Assembly (NCBI RefSeq): GCF_004570975.1
Contig: NZ_SPPC01000007.1
Location: 186,001 to 250,000 of the forward strand
Direction: 5' to 3'
Source of the DNA: Barnesiella sp. WM24
GTDB lineage: Bacteria; Bacteroidota; Bacteroidia; Bacteroidales; Muribaculaceae
DNA: 64,000 nucleotides
This document shows positions 7,016 to 15,641 of this stretch, piece after piece; positions within the stretch are counted from its first letter, which is position 1; each line of letters starts with the position of its first letter. The translations under genes and the position numbers were made by a program. The notes under the pieces were generated by a model, which was given only the letters and a program-made list of their open reading frames with translations, ran no database searches and was not told where the DNA came from.

Positions 7016-9922
7016 TCAGAGCATTATTTTCTTGCCGGCTACGATGTAGAATCCGTGGGGCAGGGTGTCAATCAGGTTGACGCCTGCCGAGATGTTAATC
7101 GTGCGGGCGATTCCGTCGGCGGAATAAATTTTCACGCAGGTGTCGGCGGGCGATTCGATTACGAGGCAAGAACCTGACACATATACCTTGAGCAAGCCGT
7201 CGCGGGCGATTGTGCCGATTGAGGCGGTGCCGTCGGTATTGTAGACGGCGTTGTTGACAAGCGTAAGGTCGGCTGTCTGGCTTCCGCTGCCATTGTTGAA
7301 GATAATCATCGGGCGTTTAAGCGAGCCGGTAAACGTGATAGCCCAGAGGTCGTCGCCGTTGAGGCGTGTCATAGACATCGCCGTGCCGGGCCATGCACCG
7401 AGATATTGCCTGTCGCCGTCGCCTGCGTCCCATACATAGGCATACACGCTGTTCCATCCGTTGCCTGTGCGGAAGTAGACGGTCCATCGTGTGTCGACAG
7501 GTTCGGGGTTTTCAGGCTGCTCGGGCAGCTCTCCGGCACCCTCGATTGTGCGGTCATAGCCTTCGGCGGTGTAAAGTCCGCCATTGGTCCAGGTGAAATC
7601 GGCAGTCTGGCTTCCGCCACCGTTGTTGAATATCAGTCCGGCTCCCTCAGGTATGCGCTTGTCGCCGTCGTAGTGCCATTTCCAGATATTGTTGCCGAGA
7701 TATGTGCAGCTTTCGCCGGGCCATGCATTGGTGATTGTGCCGTTGTCGGTCCACACGTAGGCGTTTATTGTGCCGCCCCAGTTGCTGCTGTTCTCGAAGA
7801 ACACAGCCTGCTCGCCCTTCTCCATTGAGGGGTCGACGGGAGTTTCCGGTTCGGGGTCGGGGGTAGAGCCGTCGCGCTGTGTGGTTGTGTCAAGCGGCTC
7901 CTCATTGCCGTCGTAGCTGCTCTGCTGAGTGGCGGCGGGAGTGCTTGCGTATAGATATGAGCCGTCGGCACCTATTTTGCCCGGCGCCTTTGTCTTTGCT
8001 GTCGACAGCACGTAGGCGCGCAGGTTGCCTTTGCCGGAACATGAAACAGAGAGGCGCCCGTCGGTTACAGTCTTGGTGTCGCCGGTCACGACATCGGTGT
8101 ATGAGCCGTTGGGAATGTCGGTGAATGTAGCGTTGCCGCTGATGGTTACAAGCACATAGGAGTCGGTTGCGGAGTCGGTGTAACGGCGCTTGAATGACAT
8201 CTTTCCGCTGCAGCCTGAGGTGCTGTACTGTCCTTTTCTGAGCGCGGGGACAGCGGCGCGTATCTTGTTGAGGCGCTGGATGTGCATGGCGAGCGGATGG
8301 CTGAGCGTAGCGGCAAGATTGCCTGTTGCTCCGGAGTATTCGGCAAAGTCGCTGACATTGACGGCGCCTTCGACATATCCTCCGAAATATGCCCTGCCTG
8401 ACTCGTTAAGCGCAAGCACGGCACCCTTGTCAATCGGGCATCCCTTGCGGAACTCTATCTCCGAGCCGTAGTAGATACAGGGAATGCCGCGGAAGGTGAA
8501 CATGAGCGACAGATTTTCAGCCCAGGTGGCGCGGTCGCCGATGAAGCGCTGTCCGTCGGCACCGTTTGGCGCATAATCATGGGAATCGACGTAGACCACA
8601 TTATAGGTGGCGTCGTTGTACAGATTGTCTTCGCCGCGCGCTCCGAATGCGTTTTCAGCATTGCTGAAGCGCCAGTGCATCGGGAAGTCGATTACATTGA
8701 GCCCGGAATGAGCGGAGTGGTCGGGGGCGTGATAGTCGTTGCCGTCGAGCCACGCATTGTCCGACTTTCTCAGTATCGCCTCCGAGTGACCGAGGTCGTC
8801 GTCGGCCTGACGGTTGACGGAGTTGGCATTAGTGTGGTCGCCTTTTTCGCCCTCTTTCACATAGATGTTGTCCCATGAGTGCTCGTCCATATCCCAGGCA
8901 TAGTCGCGGTTTTCTTTCCATGTATAGTAACAGGGTGAGCAGTTGTAGTTTTCGCCGCGGTAGATTACCTCTTCAGAGCGCGCGCAGACTTCGCCATACA
9001 TGAAAAACGGCGTGCCTCCGCGCTTGTCCTTATGCTTCTCTGCGGCAGCCGAGAGCTGCGGGATAAACATCTTGTTGAATGTCAGTCGGGAGATGTGACC
9101 GGCGGTGTCTATGCGGAATCCGTCGACTCCCATTTCAATGAACTTGGAGTAACAGTCGACAAGATAGTTGGTCACATAGGCATTTTCGGTGTTCAGGTCC
9201 ACGCAGTCGCCGGCTATCTGTCCCCACCATCGTGAGGGGTCGTCCCATCCGAAGTGGGCATAATGGTGCCAGTAGTTGTTGACATCATGATTCTTGCCGT
9301 CAGTATTTTTCATCAGCGCGAGGCGTGTGCCATACTGCTGATTGGCAGGCAATGAGTTGTAATTAGCCGGCAGACGGGTGTTTTCATGAAGTTTCATCGA
9401 CTTGTTGATATTGTCGAGCGGCTGCGTGTAGTCGCGGGTGAACATCGGGCAGAGTTTTTCCTCCCCGAAATTGCCTGTGTGCTGTAACACGATGTCGAGT
9501 ATCAGCTTCATTCCGCGCGCATGCACGGCGTCAATCAGGTCCTGAAACTTGCAGTCGTCGCTCTCGTAGCGCGGGTCGACTTTGCTGAAATTCACTGCGT
9601 GATAGCCGTGATAGTCGAGTCCCGAGGCATTTTCAACCACCGGGGTAATCCACACGGCGGTAAAGCCGAGCGCCTTGATGTAGTCAAGTTTTTCGATAAG
9701 GCCTTTGAAGTCACCGCGCCATTCCGGGTCATTGACATTCAGCACTCCGTCCCAGCAGTAGGTGTTGTTGCTGTGGTCACCGTCGTAGAAACGTGTTGTC
9801 ATGGCGAAGTAAATGGTTTCATCGCGGAAATCAGTGCGGTCGCCGATAAAAGTGGCTCCGTGCAAAGACACCGCTTCCGTGAGCATAAGCGCGCCCACGG
9901 CGAGGTTTCTTAAATGTTTCAT
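7016..9922 (-). CDS. Secreted GH13 alpha-amylase with two CBM26-like starch-binding modules
   Basis: The 968-residue protein begins with a signal peptide (MKHLRNLAVGALMLTEAVSL, HGA). The GH13 barrel covers about residues 25-640. Catalytic landmarks are GVDGFRIDT (nucleophile Asp), FFMYGEVCA (acid/base Glu) and YVDSHDYAP (third Asp), with LILDIVLQHTGN as region I. Two tandem modules at about 701-795 and 811-895 share the pattern AYVW...AWPG...IFNNG.GSQTAD, typical of CBM26 starch-binding modules. The last 60 residues (IYSADGIARTINISAG, HGFYIVAGKKIML) look like a Por/type IX sorting tail. The gene is monocistronic with its own promoter and terminator. It would hydrolyse starch-like alpha-glucan outside the cytoplasm. 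Confidence 0.93.
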   Translation of the reverse strand: MKHLRNLAVGALMLTEAVSLHGATFIGDRTDFRDETIYFAMTTRFYDGDHSNNTYCWDGVLNVNDPEWRGDFKGLIEKLDYIKALGFTAVWITPVVENASGLDYHGYHAVNFSKVDPRYESDDCKFQDLIDAVHARGMKLILDIVLQHTGNFGEEKLCPMFTRDYTQPLDNINKSMKLHENTRLPANYNSLPANQQYGTRLALMKNTDGKNHDVNNYWHHYAHFGWDDPSRWWGQIAGDCVDLNTENAYVTNYLVDCYSKFIEMGVDGFRIDTAGHISRLTFNKMFIPQLSAAAEKHKDKRGGTPFFMYGEVCARSEEVIYRGENYNCSPCYYTWKENRDYAWDMDEHSWDNIYVKEGEKGDHTNANSVNRQADDDLGHSEAILRKSDNAWLDGNDYHAPDHSAHSGLNVIDFPMHWRFSNAENAFGARGEDNLYNDATYNVVYVDSHDYAPNGADGQRFIGDRATWAENLSLMFTFRGIPCIYYGSEIEFRKGCPIDKGAVLALNESGRAYFGGYVEGAVNVSDFAEYSGATGNLAATLSHPLAMHIQRLNKIRAAVPALRKGQYSTSGCSGKMSFKRRYTDSATDSYVLVTISGNATFTDIPNGSYTDVVTGDTKTVTDGRLSVSCSGKGNLRAYVLSTAKTKAPGKIGADGSYLYASTPAATQQSSYDGNEEPLDTTTQRDGSTPDPEPETPVDPSMEKGEQAVFFENSSNWGGTINAYVWTDNGTITNAWPGESCTYLGNNIWKWHYDGDKRIPEGAGLIFNNGGGSQTADFTWTNGGLYTAEGYDRTIEGAGELPEQPENPEPVDTRWTVYFRTGNGWNSVYAYVWDAGDGDRQYLGAWPGTAMSMTRLNGDDLWAITFTGSLKRPMIIFNNGSGSQTADLTLVNNAVYNTDGTASIGTIARDGLLKVYVSGSCLVIESPADTCVKIYSADGIARTINISAGVNLIDTLPHGFYIVAGKKIML

Positions 9923-9980
9923 TACTTTAAATCACTGTGTTAATTAAAAAAATAGAATCACGAGATATTAGAATCGACAG

Positions 9981-10011
9981 CAAATTTAATAAAATTTTTA
10001 AAATATGCAAA
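9981..10011 (-). promoter_or_regulatory. Promoter of the alpha-amylase gene
   Basis: On the minus strand, TTTG (10011-10008), a 19-bp spacer and TAAATTTG (9988-9981) form an exact match to the Bacteroidales consensus. The predicted leader is about 50 nt. The -33 box overlaps the T-tract of the neighbouring terminator. Confidence 0.8.
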
Positions 10012-10046
10012 AAAAAGGAAACGGGAGCGTCACCAAGACGCCCCCG
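10008..10046 (-). terminator. Terminator of the pectate lyase operon
   Basis: On the minus strand, cgggggcgtc (10046-10037) pairs with gacgctcccg (10031-10022), with one G-U pair and a 5-nt loop. It is followed by tttcctttttttt. Confidence 0.85.
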
Positions 10047-10075
10047 AACATTATAAGAATTAAAGATGATTAGGA

Positions 10076-11905
10076 TTATCGGATAATAAATTTCTTTCCG
10101 TCGCGGATGTAGATGCCGGGAGTAAGCGGTTCGTATACCTCTACACCCATCATGTTGTAAATCTTTCCGTCGGCGGGTCGGTCGGCGTTGATGTTGTCGA
10201 TTCCGGCGATTGCCTCGTCGGTCATGTCCACATCATTCATCATCACGCCACCTTCGTTCTGGGCTTCGGTGATGTGAGCCACAAGGCTGTTGAGGTAATT
10301 CTCAAGATTAGTGTAGCCATCCTCGCCCATGATTTTGCCATCCTCGGGATTGTTGGGGTCAAGACCGTTTTCAGTCTCCCACTCGTCGGGCATTCCGTCG
10401 CCGTCAGTGTCGACAGGAGCCTCGGTCGAGTTAAGCACGGGCCATCCCGATGTGCCGTCGATATACATCGCCTCATCCTGGTTGTTGATAAGGCCGGTCG
10501 CACGGCTTGTCGTAGTCACCACGCCTTCGCGTGCATCGTGAACCATCGTCTCGTCGTGGATGTCGCGGCTGAGGCTTGCGCCCGCATACTCGAGCACTCG
10601 CTCAAACGCCTCCTCGGCAGAGTGGGTCGTGGTGTAAACGAATGGGATGGGGGTGAATGCGCGCGAATCCTCGGCAGTCATGTTATGATTGTCGACTTTT
10701 GTGCCTTTGTCGACCTGGTTGAACAGACCTATCGTCCAGTTATCGGCGGTAACATCGTCATAAGCAGTGTTGATATTGCCGTTGATATGGAATGTACCCC
10801 ACTTCTGGAGCATCTTCTTCCAGCTGTTCCAGGCAACCTTTATAGTCTTGCCGTCGATTTCTATGGTATTGTTTTCCATGTCGATGGCAATTTTCTGAGT
10901 CTTGTTGTCGTAGCGGAACGTCACGAAGTTATCCTTGCCGTCGCTTGAGCCTGACACTCCACTCTTGGACAATGACGTGCCGAGAGCCTTGTTGATGTTA
11001 TTTGCAGTCGTTTCCTTGTCAAGGCAATAGTCGACTGTACGTATGCCCGGTTTTGCCATGCGCTTTCCCTTGGCTCCGGTAGGAGTCGCGGGCCCCGGCT
11101 TATAGTAATTGTTGACAATATTCACGTTCATGCCCTCGCCGCCGTAGCAGCCTTCGCCGCCCCAGTTGTAGATGACATTGTTACGCAGGTCCATGCGCTC
11201 GTCGGCCTGTGTCGTGGGACGCGGGCCGAGGCGCGGTGCGCGTGACCCGTGGTGGGCGAGCAGATTGTGGTGATATGACGCGCCTGAGCCGCCCCAGTTG
11301 CCGCCATAGCCGTGGCTACCTTTGCTGTGACCGCTGTTGACAAGGCTCTGTGACACAACACACCACTGCACGGTGATGTTTTTGCTGCCATATACTGAAA
11401 GACACTCATCAATCGACCAGCTCACCGAGCAGTGGTCGATCATGATACGCTGTCCGTCCATGCCGCCGAGTCCGTCACCCTCATGGTGAGCCACATTCTC
11501 GTTGCCGAGACGGAAACGCATGTAGCGGATGATGATGTTGGGACACGAGATGACAAACGGGTATCCGGCAACACATATTCCGTCGCCGGGGGCAGTCTGT
11601 CCGGCGATGGTCACATTGCCGTTTCTGATTTTAAGCTCGCTGGTGAGATTGATGGTACCTGACACGTCAAACACGATTGTTCTTGCGCCCGACTTGTTAC
11701 ACGCCCAGCGGAATGTTCCCTCCTGGGTGCCGTCCTCAAGCGTGGTGACGTGATACACGTCTCCGCCACGGCCGCCGGTGGTGATTCTGCCATATCCCTC
11801 CGCTCCGGGAAAGGATATCGCCTCCTGCACCTCCACTTCCTGAGCTGTCGCTGCCACAGGAAGCATGAAAGCTGCGATTAATGCTGATAATACACTTTTT
11901 TTCAT
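10076..11905 (-). CDS. Secreted PL1 pectate lyase-like protein (copy A)
   Basis: PL1 enzymes cleave homogalacturonan by beta-elimination. The 609-residue protein has a signal peptide (about 1-21) and then the family start FPGAEGYGRITTGGRGGDVY. Parallel beta-helix strands follow, with TIAGQTAPGDGI (about 99-110), IDHCSVSWSIDE (156-167), HSKGSHGYGGNWGG and the catalytic-site RAPR at 222-225. Residues beyond about 480 hold a calcium-binding-like DTDGDGMPDEWE segment, and the end (YNMMGVEVYEPL, GIYIRDGKKFIIR) resembles a type IX sorting tail. It lies 15 bp downstream of its paralogue and shares its transcript. Subfamily 2 of PL1 is my best guess. Confidence 0.92.
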   Translation of the reverse strand: MKKSVLSALIAAFMLPVAATAQEVEVQEAISFPGAEGYGRITTGGRGGDVYHVTTLEDGTQEGTFRWACNKSGARTIVFDVSGTINLTSELKIRNGNVTIAGQTAPGDGICVAGYPFVISCPNIIIRYMRFRLGNENVAHHEGDGLGGMDGQRIMIDHCSVSWSIDECLSVYGSKNITVQWCVVSQSLVNSGHSKGSHGYGGNWGGSGASYHHNLLAHHGSRAPRLGPRPTTQADERMDLRNNVIYNWGGEGCYGGEGMNVNIVNNYYKPGPATPTGAKGKRMAKPGIRTVDYCLDKETTANNINKALGTSLSKSGVSGSSDGKDNFVTFRYDNKTQKIAIDMENNTIEIDGKTIKVAWNSWKKMLQKWGTFHINGNINTAYDDVTADNWTIGLFNQVDKGTKVDNHNMTAEDSRAFTPIPFVYTTTHSAEEAFERVLEYAGASLSRDIHDETMVHDAREGVVTTTSRATGLINNQDEAMYIDGTSGWPVLNSTEAPVDTDGDGMPDEWETENGLDPNNPEDGKIMGEDGYTNLENYLNSLVAHITEAQNEGGVMMNDVDMTDEAIAGIDNINADRPADGKIYNMMGVEVYEPLTPGIYIRDGKKFIIR

Positions 11906-11920
11906 GATAATTATAATGTC

Positions 11921-13741
11921 TTATTTGATTACCTTGTCTGCTGTCACGCTGCCGTCCTTATGGATTATGCGGCGTATGCTGATTCCCTCGGCGGGCTCGT
12001 TGAGCCTGATGCCGTCGAGGCTGTAATATTCGATGGCTGCAATGCCGTTTTCCACGGTGACATTTCCGATTCCGGCGACTACGGTGTCGCTGAGGTCGGC
12101 GTCGATGCTCTGCGGATAATACTCATCCACGCCCTCGATGCCGTCTGACTGACCGGCGAGCATGATGTCGGCTACCAGAGAGTTGAGATACACCTCAAGG
12201 TTGGTATACCAGCCTCGCTCTGTGTCGATAGTATAAAGAGCGCCATCCTCCGGGTCGTTGGGGTCAAGACCGTTGGCTTTTTCCCATGCATCCGGCATTC
12301 CGTCGCCGTCGGTGTCAAAGTTGTCGGTGCGCTTCACCTGTGAAAGCACCGGGAAGCTTGCCGTCTTAGGCTCTTCAGTGCCGTTGGGGTCATTGATGAA
12401 GTCAAGTATGCCCTTTGTGCCTGATGTGGCATATTTCTTGCCGTTGGCATCTACATATGCCACGTCACCGTTGTAAGTCGTTGTACCGGTGCGTGCCTCC
12501 TCCATGTAACGGGTGTCTACGGCATCACGCACAAGGCTTGCGCCGGCATAGGCAAGCACCTTTTCATATGCAGTCGTGGCGTTGTGGGTAGTCACCTCTC
12601 CCGCTGCTATCGGGGAGTCAAGACGCAGTCTCACACAGTCCTGGTCCTTGTTGTTTTTCTTATACTCCACCTCGCTGCCGTAATAGTGGTTTTCATCTAT
12701 GATATAGCGCTCTCCGTCGATCAGCGACAGCCCGCCGTCATAGATTACGCCCGACCAGTCATAGTTTTCAGGCTCGCTTGCCGCGCTCACGTAGTTGCCG
12801 TCGATGTAATAGCGGCTCGCATAGCCCGGGAACGGGTTGTCGCCGCCGTTGGAGCTGTCAGATACCGACACTTGTGTCACGCGGGTCTTGTTCTTGGTGC
12901 CGGGACCTGCCTGGAAATAGTTGTTGACCATGTTGATATATCCGCCGCCGGGACCTCCGTAGCAGCCGTTGCCGTTGCCCCAGTTGTAGACCACGCAGTT
13001 GCGGAAGTCTACCTGCTCCGCCTGGATGGAGTTTTCGAATCGGGTTTTGTCATATCCGCTCCAGTTATATCGCGCACCGTTGAAGCGTGGCGCACGATTC
13101 TGTATGTGGGTCAGATAGTTATGGTGAAATGACGCGCCCTTGCCGCCCCATATGCCGCCGTAGCTGTGGGAGCCTTTCGAGTGACCGGGATTGGCGAGAC
13201 CTTCGCCGAGCGAACACCACTGCATCGTGAAGTCGCGGTTGTCGTAAAATGACGCCACCTCGTCGATACTCCATGAAAATGAGCAGTGGTCGATGATTAT
13301 GTCATGGCGGCGGCGTCCCCATGTCGCGTCGGCGCCGTCGTTCACGTCCTTCACCTGCGAGCGGCGGCTGCGTATGAATCTCACGACCACATTGTCGCAG
13401 TTGCCGAAGTAAAGCGTGTAATATCTGAGGGTTATGCCGTCACCGGGAGCGGTCTGTCCGGCTATGGTAGTGTTGGAGCTTACGTTAAGCTGTGATTTCA
13501 GGTCGATATATCCGCCTACGTCAAACACGATTGTTTTCGCGCCCGACTGACTCAGCGCCCAGCGGAGCGACCCCTCGCCGCTGTCGTTAAGATTTGTCAC
13601 ATGTATTACTTTGCCGCCTCTGCCGCCTTGGGTGTATCTTCCGAATCCCTCGGCGCCGGGAAACGCGGGAGCTGTCTCCTGTGCGGTCATACCTCCTGCA
13701 ATAAGCAGGCACATTCCTGTCGCAAGTAGTGATTTTTTCAT
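11921..13741 (-). CDS. Secreted PL1 pectate lyase-like protein (copy B)
   Basis: This 606-residue paralogue starts with a signal peptide ending ...MTAQ and the same FPGAEGFGRYTQGGRGGKV opening. TTIAGQTAPGDGI (91-103), IDHCSFSWSIDE (150-161) and RAPRF (216-220) mark the active groove. A DTDGDGMPDAWEKANGLDPN segment lies near residue 480. The C terminus ends differently from copy A (EYYSLDGIRLNEPAEG, then a charged tail ending DKVIK). Tandem but clearly diverged copies suggest complementary pectin preferences, for example endo- versus oligomer-directed. It is the first gene of the two-gene operon. Confidence 0.92.
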   Translation of the reverse strand: MKKSLLATGMCLLIAGGMTAQETAPAFPGAEGFGRYTQGGRGGKVIHVTNLNDSGEGSLRWALSQSGAKTIVFDVGGYIDLKSQLNVSSNTTIAGQTAPGDGITLRYYTLYFGNCDNVVVRFIRSRRSQVKDVNDGADATWGRRRHDIIIDHCSFSWSIDEVASFYDNRDFTMQWCSLGEGLANPGHSKGSHSYGGIWGGKGASFHHNYLTHIQNRAPRFNGARYNWSGYDKTRFENSIQAEQVDFRNCVVYNWGNGNGCYGGPGGGYINMVNNYFQAGPGTKNKTRVTQVSVSDSSNGGDNPFPGYASRYYIDGNYVSAASEPENYDWSGVIYDGGLSLIDGERYIIDENHYYGSEVEYKKNNKDQDCVRLRLDSPIAAGEVTTHNATTAYEKVLAYAGASLVRDAVDTRYMEEARTGTTTYNGDVAYVDANGKKYATSGTKGILDFINDPNGTEEPKTASFPVLSQVKRTDNFDTDGDGMPDAWEKANGLDPNDPEDGALYTIDTERGWYTNLEVYLNSLVADIMLAGQSDGIEGVDEYYPQSIDADLSDTVVAGIGNVTVENGIAAIEYYSLDGIRLNEPAEGISIRRIIHKDGSVTADKVIK

Positions 13742-13788
13742 GCTTTTACCGGTATTTTTGATTTAAATGTTTCAACTGGTTTATAACG

Positions 13789-13796
13789 CAAAGATA
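13789..13796 (-). promoter_or_regulatory. Candidate -7 box for the PL1 operon
   Basis: Minus-strand TATCTTTG lies about 48 bp upstream of the ATG at 13741. I see no good -33 box at standard spacing, as expected of an activator-dependent promoter. Confidence 0.5.
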
Positions 13797-13892
13797 TGAA
13801 ATATCAACGTCATACTCGCGAATATCGTACAAAATCAGTGCATTTTTTAGCGTCCCGCACGCCGTTCGCCACTACTTCTCCACTCCACGGTG

Positions 13893-13936
13893 AAAAAAAT
13901 AGCGGCGCCGGAATGCCTCAACGGCAGCCCGGCGCC
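13893..13936 (-). terminator. Terminator of the GH28 gene
   Basis: On the minus strand, GGCGCCGG (13936-13929 side) and CCGGCGCC (13911-13904) form a perfect 8-bp stem with an inner TGCC/GGCA pairing. It is followed by gctatttttttc. The rest of the 270-bp gap between 13741 and 14012 holds only the PL1 promoter region. Confidence 0.8.
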
Positions 13937-14011
13937 TGATCAACCTTAATTTATCAACCTTTATGTCAATCTATGAAATTTTACTTACTCAATTATATTC
14001 TGTTTCGTCTA

Positions 14012-15418
14012 TTACTTCTTTCCGTTGATGCTTACGTTAAGCAGGCGTATGTCATCAGTCTTTCCGGTGATTGAGTTGCCGCCCGACGTCACTCCGTCAA
14101 AGTCGCAGTCCTTCACCTCTATATTATATACGTTACACTCGTCGTCAAGAGCCTCGATCATCACGCCATACTTGCTCTTCTTGCAGTTCACGTTATCAAG
14201 ATACACATTGCGCACCGTAGGGTTGAATCCGCGCTGACACACCTCCTTCGGCTCATACACCAGGTTGATTTTCAGCACCGATTCGGCACATTGACCCACC
14301 TCGACATTTCTCACGAAGATATTCTCGATCACGCCGCCGCGGCAGCTGTTGGTCTTGATTCTCACCACGCGGTCAAGGTCGGGGGAGTCCATCACGCAGT
14401 TCTCCACAAAGAGATTGCGGTAGCCGCCCGATATTTCCGAGCCCACGACCACGCCGCCGTGACCGTTCTTCATGCGGCAGTTTCTGACGATGATATTCTC
14501 GCTCGGTATGTTCCATGTCCTGCCGTCGCGGTTACGTCCGCTCTTAATGGCTATGCAGTCGTCGCCGGTGTCAAAGTAGCAGTCCTCGATAAGCACGTTC
14601 TTGCACGATTCCGGGTCACAGCCGTCGCCGTTTGGGCCGTCATTCTCGATATGCACGCCCTTCACGGTGACATTCTCACACAGCAGCGGATGTATCACCC
14701 AGAACGGCGAGCGGAGCAGTGTCACCCCCTCGATAAGCACATTCTTGCACTTCACCGGATTGACAAGCTGCGGACGCATGCCGTAGCCGTCGCCGAGCAC
14801 TCGCTGCTCAACCGGTGTGGCATTCTCGTTCCACTCCTGAAGCAGCGGGCGGCCTATCTTCTGGGAGATGATGCCGTCGACATAGCCGTAGTGGGGCTTG
14901 CCACACATCTTCCACCAGTTGTCGTTATGGGCGCCGCCGTCAACGGTGCCTTTGCCCGTAAGACCTATGTTTTCCTGCTCGCAGGCATATATCATCGGCT
15001 GGTAATTATAGCAGTCCATGCCTTCCCAGCGGGTCAGCACAAGAGGATATTCCTTCACGTCGTCGGTGAAAAGCAGTGTCGCGCCCTCTTCAAGATGCAG
15101 GTTGACCCCGCTCAGCAGCGTGACAGGCCCGGTGAGCCATTCGCCCGCAGGCACAATGACGCGTCCGCCGCCCTCTTCCGAGCACTTCTTGATTACATTA
15201 TTAATAAGCTCCGTGTAGAGGTAGCCCTTGGTGTCGCTTCTCTTGCCGTAGTCAAGGATGTTGTAGTCCTTGTCACGGAATGTCGGAGCCTTGATCTGCG
15301 ACTCCACGGAGGGATACAATTCAGCCCACGCCTCGGCAGGGGTAGGGGCGTTTTCGTGCCCGCTCGCGACACAAATGTTAAATAGCAATGCAGTGATAAA
15401 AATTGATGCTTTTTTCAT
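14012..15418 (-). CDS. Secreted GH28 polygalacturonase
   Basis: GH28 hydrolyses alpha-1,4-linked galacturonic acid. The 468-residue protein has a signal peptide (about 1-20) and a right-handed beta-helix. The catalytic signatures are all present: NGDGCDP at 263-269 (Asp265/Asp268), GDDC with Asp286-Asp287, GHGG from residue 319, and RIK at 353-355. TPAEAWAELYPSVES after the signal is typical of Bacteroidales periplasmic exo-type members. It is transcribed away from the divergent susC, shares that 223-bp intergenic region, and ends at a strong terminator. Its role here would be trimming oligogalacturonides. Confidence 0.94.
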   Translation of the reverse strand: MKKASIFITALLFNICVASGHENAPTPAEAWAELYPSVESQIKAPTFRDKDYNILDYGKRSDTKGYLYTELINNVIKKCSEEGGGRVIVPAGEWLTGPVTLLSGVNLHLEEGATLLFTDDVKEYPLVLTRWEGMDCYNYQPMIYACEQENIGLTGKGTVDGGAHNDNWWKMCGKPHYGYVDGIISQKIGRPLLQEWNENATPVEQRVLGDGYGMRPQLVNPVKCKNVLIEGVTLLRSPFWVIHPLLCENVTVKGVHIENDGPNGDGCDPESCKNVLIEDCYFDTGDDCIAIKSGRNRDGRTWNIPSENIIVRNCRMKNGHGGVVVGSEISGGYRNLFVENCVMDSPDLDRVVRIKTNSCRGGVIENIFVRNVEVGQCAESVLKINLVYEPKEVCQRGFNPTVRNVYLDNVNCKKSKYGVMIEALDDECNVYNIEVKDCDFDGVTSGGNSITGKTDDIRLLNVSINGKK

Positions 15419-15436
15419 GGATTTTCAATTTTTTAT

Positions 15437-15455
15437 TATATTTGCAGCAAATATA
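15437..15455. promoter_or_regulatory. Back-to-back -7 boxes in the GH28/susC intergenic region
   Basis: The 19-nt perfect inverted repeat TATATTTG-cag-CAAATATA contains a minus-strand -7 box (15455-15448) suited to GH28 (ATG at 15418) and a plus-strand copy at 15437-15444. No consensus -33 box fits the GH28-directed copy, so activation by a regulator is likely. Confidence 0.5.
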
Positions 15456-15603
15456 GTGCAACTCCCCAAAAAGAACCTTAAATAAATATCAAATAAGCGT
15501 CACTTTTTGCCGAGCCATGGAAAATGACTTAAAATCAGCATGTAAAACTTAAAAATCCATTAATAACAACAAATATTTACCCGACAAGAATAATCCCAAT
15601 TAT

Positions 15604-15611
15604 TATATTTG
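15604..15611 (+). promoter_or_regulatory. Candidate -7 box for the pectin susC operon
   Basis: TATATTTG lies 30 bp upstream of the susC ATG at 15642. The -33 position is poor. Two near-identical ACTTAAAA(A)TC motifs start at 15527 and 15547, 20 bp apart, and could be activator half-sites. Confidence 0.5.
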
Positions 15612-15641
15612 CATGAAAATTTTTAATTATTAACAATTCAC

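Noticed and set aside
7016-9922. Amylase as a member of the pectin locus
   Set aside because: It has its own full-consensus promoter and terminator and an alpha-glucan substrate. It is just the neighbour of the PL1 operon.
14291-15385. 364-codon open frame opposite the GH28 gene
   Set aside because: It is a shadow of GH28 third-codon G/C bias. The opposite frame contains all catalytic motifs and a signal peptide.
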